From contig AP024710.1 in NCBI GenBank assembly GCA_024363285.1, forward strand, positions 2,450,001 through 2,514,000: a DNA stretch of 64,000 nucleotides, in the 5' to 3' direction. The notes beneath the pieces were generated by a model. It worked only from the letters and a program-made list of their open reading frames with translations. It did no database searches and was not told the DNA's origin. The first letter of the stretch is position 1. Each line of letters opens with the position of its first letter. Made by a program: the position numbers and the translations under genes. The DNA is from Leptolinea sp. HRD-7 (lineage in GTDB: Bacteria > Chloroflexota > Anaerolineae > Anaerolineales > Anaerolineaceae). Below are positions 61,336 through 64,000 of this stretch, piece after piece.

Positions 61336-63345
61336 CTACTTCTCTTCCTGTACTCCAAAGATTATGCCATTAAGGGTATTTAATGTTTGTACGCCAAACT
61401 TGCGAACCTGTTGGGGAAGGGATGGTTTGTCAGGCAGGCTCTCGGCGATTTTGATCAAGCCAGTAAGTGTTTTCTGATTCGCAACAGGTTCCCATTTCAT
61501 AAGGACGTTTAAAACTGTCAGGTTGGCGGAAAAATCTGTATCGGTGTGATTGGAGAGTTCCAGATCAACTGCGGCTATGCCATGAAGAGACATCCAATCT
61601 GCCATCTGCCCGGTATATTTGCAGCTACTGCTTACAGGAGGATACGCGTAATCAGTGACAGCTGAAATGGATTTTGCCAGATTAATCGAATCGGCATCCG
61701 GAGGATTACCACCAGCAAAAATGCCCATCGCTGCAGAATGGTAATTGATCATCGCGCTGATATTGTGTGCTTTTACAAAATCACGAAGAGCTGCTGACTC
61801 AGGTTCTGAGAAAGGTTCTGAACCGGCGCTGATCGGACGGTAGTTCCAACAACCATCACGCGGCCAATCTACTACCCAGAAAGCGTCAAAGTTACGGTTG
61901 ATGTCAACTCCTCGTTCGTTCGTTCGTCCATCGAGGTTGTGTCCGCGTTCTTCACCATCTGGATTCAAAAGTCGAAGAATATAGAGAGTCCGGTCTCCGG
62001 GAATGACTTTCGGATTTTTCATTATGTACGCGATCAATTCGTCAGCCAGAGCAGTGGTATTCCATTCATTTCCGCCATGCACTCCGGCCACTATCAAACG
62101 CTCAACAGGACCGTTTCCAAACTGCATTATTTCAATATTGTTTCCCTTAATTGATTTTCCAATAACAATCGGTCCTTTTACGTACCCATTCGGTTCTGAA
62201 GAAGTAGCTACGGCTGGAGAAGCGGAGGCTGCGACATCCTGAATAGAGGAGGAATTATCTGAGGATGCTGGAGAATCTGATGGTTGAACGGATGCGGCAG
62301 AAGGGGCAGGCGAAGATACGGGTGAGTCGAAGGTTACAGTATTTGAATCAACTTCGACACCTGAATCGGGGTTTACAACAGGTGAATCGTCAATAACTCC
62401 TGTGTTCGCGTTGGGGTCGTTATCGATGGGTATTGATTGTGACTGAACAGGCGCGGCAGAAACGTCCTGGGTGGTTTGCGTCTCAACTGCTGGTTCGGAT
62501 GCTTCCTGTTCCACCGGCGCTTCTTGCGGGATCTCAGCGGGAACTTCGGCGGCTTCACGAACTGCGGCTGTATCTATCACTGAATCCGGCACAGGTGTCG
62601 CTGCTGGCGTTGGGAAGAATGTGGCCATGACCGAGTTTGTGGAGACTGTGTTATCAGAATTTGTTTCGCTTCTTGAGAATATTTCAGCTAGGTTGTTTTC
62701 AATCTGAGTAGATAACCATTTCCAGGCTTTGTCACCGGAGGTTATGCCAGTTGAAAAAAATCCATAACCAATCACCACAAAAATTGCCAATACCAGAATA
62801 CTGCACCCCAGACCTTTAAACGATACAGTTTTACGGGGTTTACGCAGCGGTTTTCTTGCCAACGGAATGACTGTATTCTGCTGACGTACTCGGTTGACGT
62901 TTGCCTGAGTCTGCGATGGACGACGGTTTTGAGCCGATGCCTTGGGTAGATCAAAATTAATGGGCATGGCAGTGTGGTAGTGTGGAGGCAATTCAGCCTT
63001 TTTCTGTCCTCGAAGAGCTGCCTTGCGCGCGTGTTTTTCAGCCAGAGTTGGGTCTGGTGTATCGTCGGGAACATCAATCAGAGAAGGCGCGGCGGTATAG
63101 AAAGAATTGCGGGATGGAACATAGGAATGAAGAGATGAACCGGTAAGGCCTGCACGCTCAAGGCAGTAATTACGTTTTTCTTGATTGGGCATGCATTCAG
63201 CCAGCCAACGCCAGGCGTCCATATTATCAGGGTCCATCTCGAGAATGCGATTCAAGTAAGCTGCTGCTGCCTGTTTATGCCCGAATTGAATGGCACGCAT
63301 TGCCTGCGCAAGAAGTTCGGTGATCTCAGAATTTATGTCCATCAT
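61336..63345 (-). CDS. TPR-anchored M14-family zinc carboxypeptidase
   Basis: About 669 residues. A cytoplasmic TPR-like head (FGHKQAAAAYLNRILEMDPD, NMDAWRWLAECM) is followed by a basic stretch and one membrane helix (ILVLAIFVVIGYGFFSTG, near residue 190). A 170-residue Ser/Ala/Val/Pro-rich linker leads to the M14 domain. Zinc ligands are seen in GVHGGNEW (His, Glu) and NYHSA (His); NPDG, NERGVDINRNFDAF (substrate Arg) and AAVDLELSNHTDTDF (catalytic Glu) are kept. It likely trims peptidoglycan or peptides outside the cell. ATG 63345 was chosen; the next codon is also Met. Confidence 0.85.
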   Translation of the reverse strand: MMDINSEITELLAQAMRAIQFGHKQAAAAYLNRILEMDPDNMDAWRWLAECMPNQEKRNYCLERAGLTGSSLHSYVPSRNSFYTAAPSLIDVPDDTPDPTLAEKHARKAALRGQKKAELPPHYHTAMPINFDLPKASAQNRRPSQTQANVNRVRQQNTVIPLARKPLRKPRKTVSFKGLGCSILVLAIFVVIGYGFFSTGITSGDKAWKWLSTQIENNLAEIFSRSETNSDNTVSTNSVMATFFPTPAATPVPDSVIDTAAVREAAEVPAEIPQEAPVEQEASEPAVETQTTQDVSAAPVQSQSIPIDNDPNANTGVIDDSPVVNPDSGVEVDSNTVTFDSPVSSPAPSAASVQPSDSPASSDNSSSIQDVAASASPAVATSSEPNGYVKGPIVIGKSIKGNNIEIMQFGNGPVERLIVAGVHGGNEWNTTALADELIAYIMKNPKVIPGDRTLYILRLLNPDGEERGHNLDGRTNERGVDINRNFDAFWVVDWPRDGCWNYRPISAGSEPFSEPESAALRDFVKAHNISAMINYHSAAMGIFAGGNPPDADSINLAKSISAVTDYAYPPVSSSCKYTGQMADWMSLHGIAAVDLELSNHTDTDFSANLTVLNVLMKWEPVANQKTLTGLIKIAESLPDKPSLPQQVRKFGVQTLNTLNGIIFGVQEEK

Positions 63346-63416
63346 AGTCAAACCGCCGCCTGAAATAGGTTTTTCCGTAATGGTTGCAAGAACGAGACCA
63401 GGGATATAAGGCGATA

Positions 63417-64000
63417 TTACGAGGGAATTGACGGTAAGGCAGATGGGTTTGCGAGTTGACCAGTGTAGCCAGCCTCAATTAGACGGATAAAAGCTGAATA
63501 GACGTCATCAGGAATGGTTTGCGCGCTGTGCCAACCTCTCTCAGAATATAAAATCATACGTTGGACTTCTCCAACCAGAACATGTATCAAGTCTGTTTGT
63601 GTAAAACCCGGGAATGGATAATCCTCAAACGTGGTTGGTGGTGAGGAAACGATAAAACGCTGGTCGGGCCAATACCTGGTGAGGGTGGCCAAAGTTCTGC
63701 GTTCCATATATGGTTTTTGTAGGACGATCAAGCGCGAATGAGGAAGGTTTTCTTTATTTATCAGATCACGGGTAAAGAATGTATTTTCTGCTGAATTGGT
63801 TGCCCGTATTTCCGGGTAGATAACATTTTCTGGAACACCATTTTTGACTAAAACATCTGAAAACGCCATCGCTTCTGGTTTGCTGAATAAATTGTATGTG
63901 AGCCGGCCAATACCACCTGACGGACAAATCCAGGACGCGTATCCTTTATGAAATAAACTGGCCGCGAATTCCGCCACCCGCAGGTCATTACTGCAAAAAA
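63417..64000 (-). CDS. YdcF-family (DUF218) protein, 5' part cut by window end
   Basis: At least 194 residues are visible and the frame stays open to position 64000. It reads FCSNDLRVAEFAASLFHKGY, then ICPSGGIGRLTYNL, with AENTFFTRDLINKENL and RLIVLQKPYMERRTLATLT, the YdcF/SanA pattern. An internal GTG at 63977 is not the real start, as NDLRVAEFA upstream is conserved in the family. Substrate unknown. Confidence 0.85.
   Translation of the reverse strand, partial: FCSNDLRVAEFAASLFHKGYASWICPSGGIGRLTYNLFSKPEAMAFSDVLVKNGVPENVIYPEIRATNSAENTFFTRDLINKENLPHSRLIVLQKPYMERRTLATLTRYWPDQRFIVSSPPTTFEDYPFPGFTQTDLIHVLVGEVQRMILYSERGWHSAQTIPDDVYSAFIRLIEAGYTGQLANPSALPSIPS

Noticed and set aside
1-64000. CRISPR array, tRNA or rRNA genes
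   Set aside because: No regularly spaced short repeats and no cloverleaf or rRNA segments were noticed by eye; a tRNAscan or Rfam search would be decisive.

Overview
The window looks like chromosome of an Anaerolineae-type member of the Chloroflexota. No rRNA or marker phylogeny is available, so this is inferred from gene content. There is a tad (Flp) pilus locus with no outer-membrane secretin, a MetV-MetF fused methylenetetrahydrofolate reductase, a type 2 isopentenyl-diphosphate isomerase, a two-propeller diguanylate cyclase and moderate G+C. Most of the window is ordinary, densely packed housekeeping DNA on both strands. It is punctuated by stem-loop terminators between convergent genes and by two nearly identical copies of one IS1182-family insertion sequence. 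I saw no tRNA, rRNA or CRISPR array, and no gene-free stretch longer than about 300 bases.

Region 1-8 kb: 5' end of htpG, a small membrane protein coupled to a GT39-like membrane protein, an M20 peptidase, an M23 peptidase, a ZIP metal transporter and IS copy 1. Region 8-13 kb: a TetR regulator with a palindromic operator, followed by a four-gene ABC export operon (two permeases, ATPase, lipoprotein adaptor). Region 13-28 kb: a diguanylate cyclase, nucleoside phosphorylase, SDR-type threonine dehydrogenase, small P-loop protein, SpoIIE-type phosphatase, methyltransferase, metV-metF, rpmF, hflX, an aminotransferase, trmI, a Nudix hydrolase and rplY.

Region 28-34 kb holds the most unusual locus. 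An LCP-like protein, glycerol kinase, a GlpA-type glycerol-3-phosphate dehydrogenase and SdhB, SdhC and SdhD homologues lie in one tightly coupled run with no SdhA. This suggests a glycerol-3-phosphate:quinone oxidoreductase in which a GlpA flavoprotein takes the place of SdhA. Region 34-42.6 kb: methyltransferases, a DUF692-like TIM barrel, membrane glycosyltransferases, DedA, an ElyC/YdcF protein and an MFS exporter. Region 42.6-50.3 kb: a tad pilus operon (flp, cpaB, cpaE, cpaF, tadB, tadC) running into comF and hpf.

Region 50.4-53.7 kb: an unrecognised helical protein, an SPFH protein ending in an excisionase-like helix-turn-helix, and IS copy 2, whose transposase is frameshifted. Region 53.9-64 kb: sucCD, acyl carrier protein, idi2 plus polyprenyl synthase, folE facing an SDR-folB-folK operon, a VanZ-like protein, a membrane-anchored TPR/M14 carboxypeptidase and a YdcF-family protein cut by the window end.
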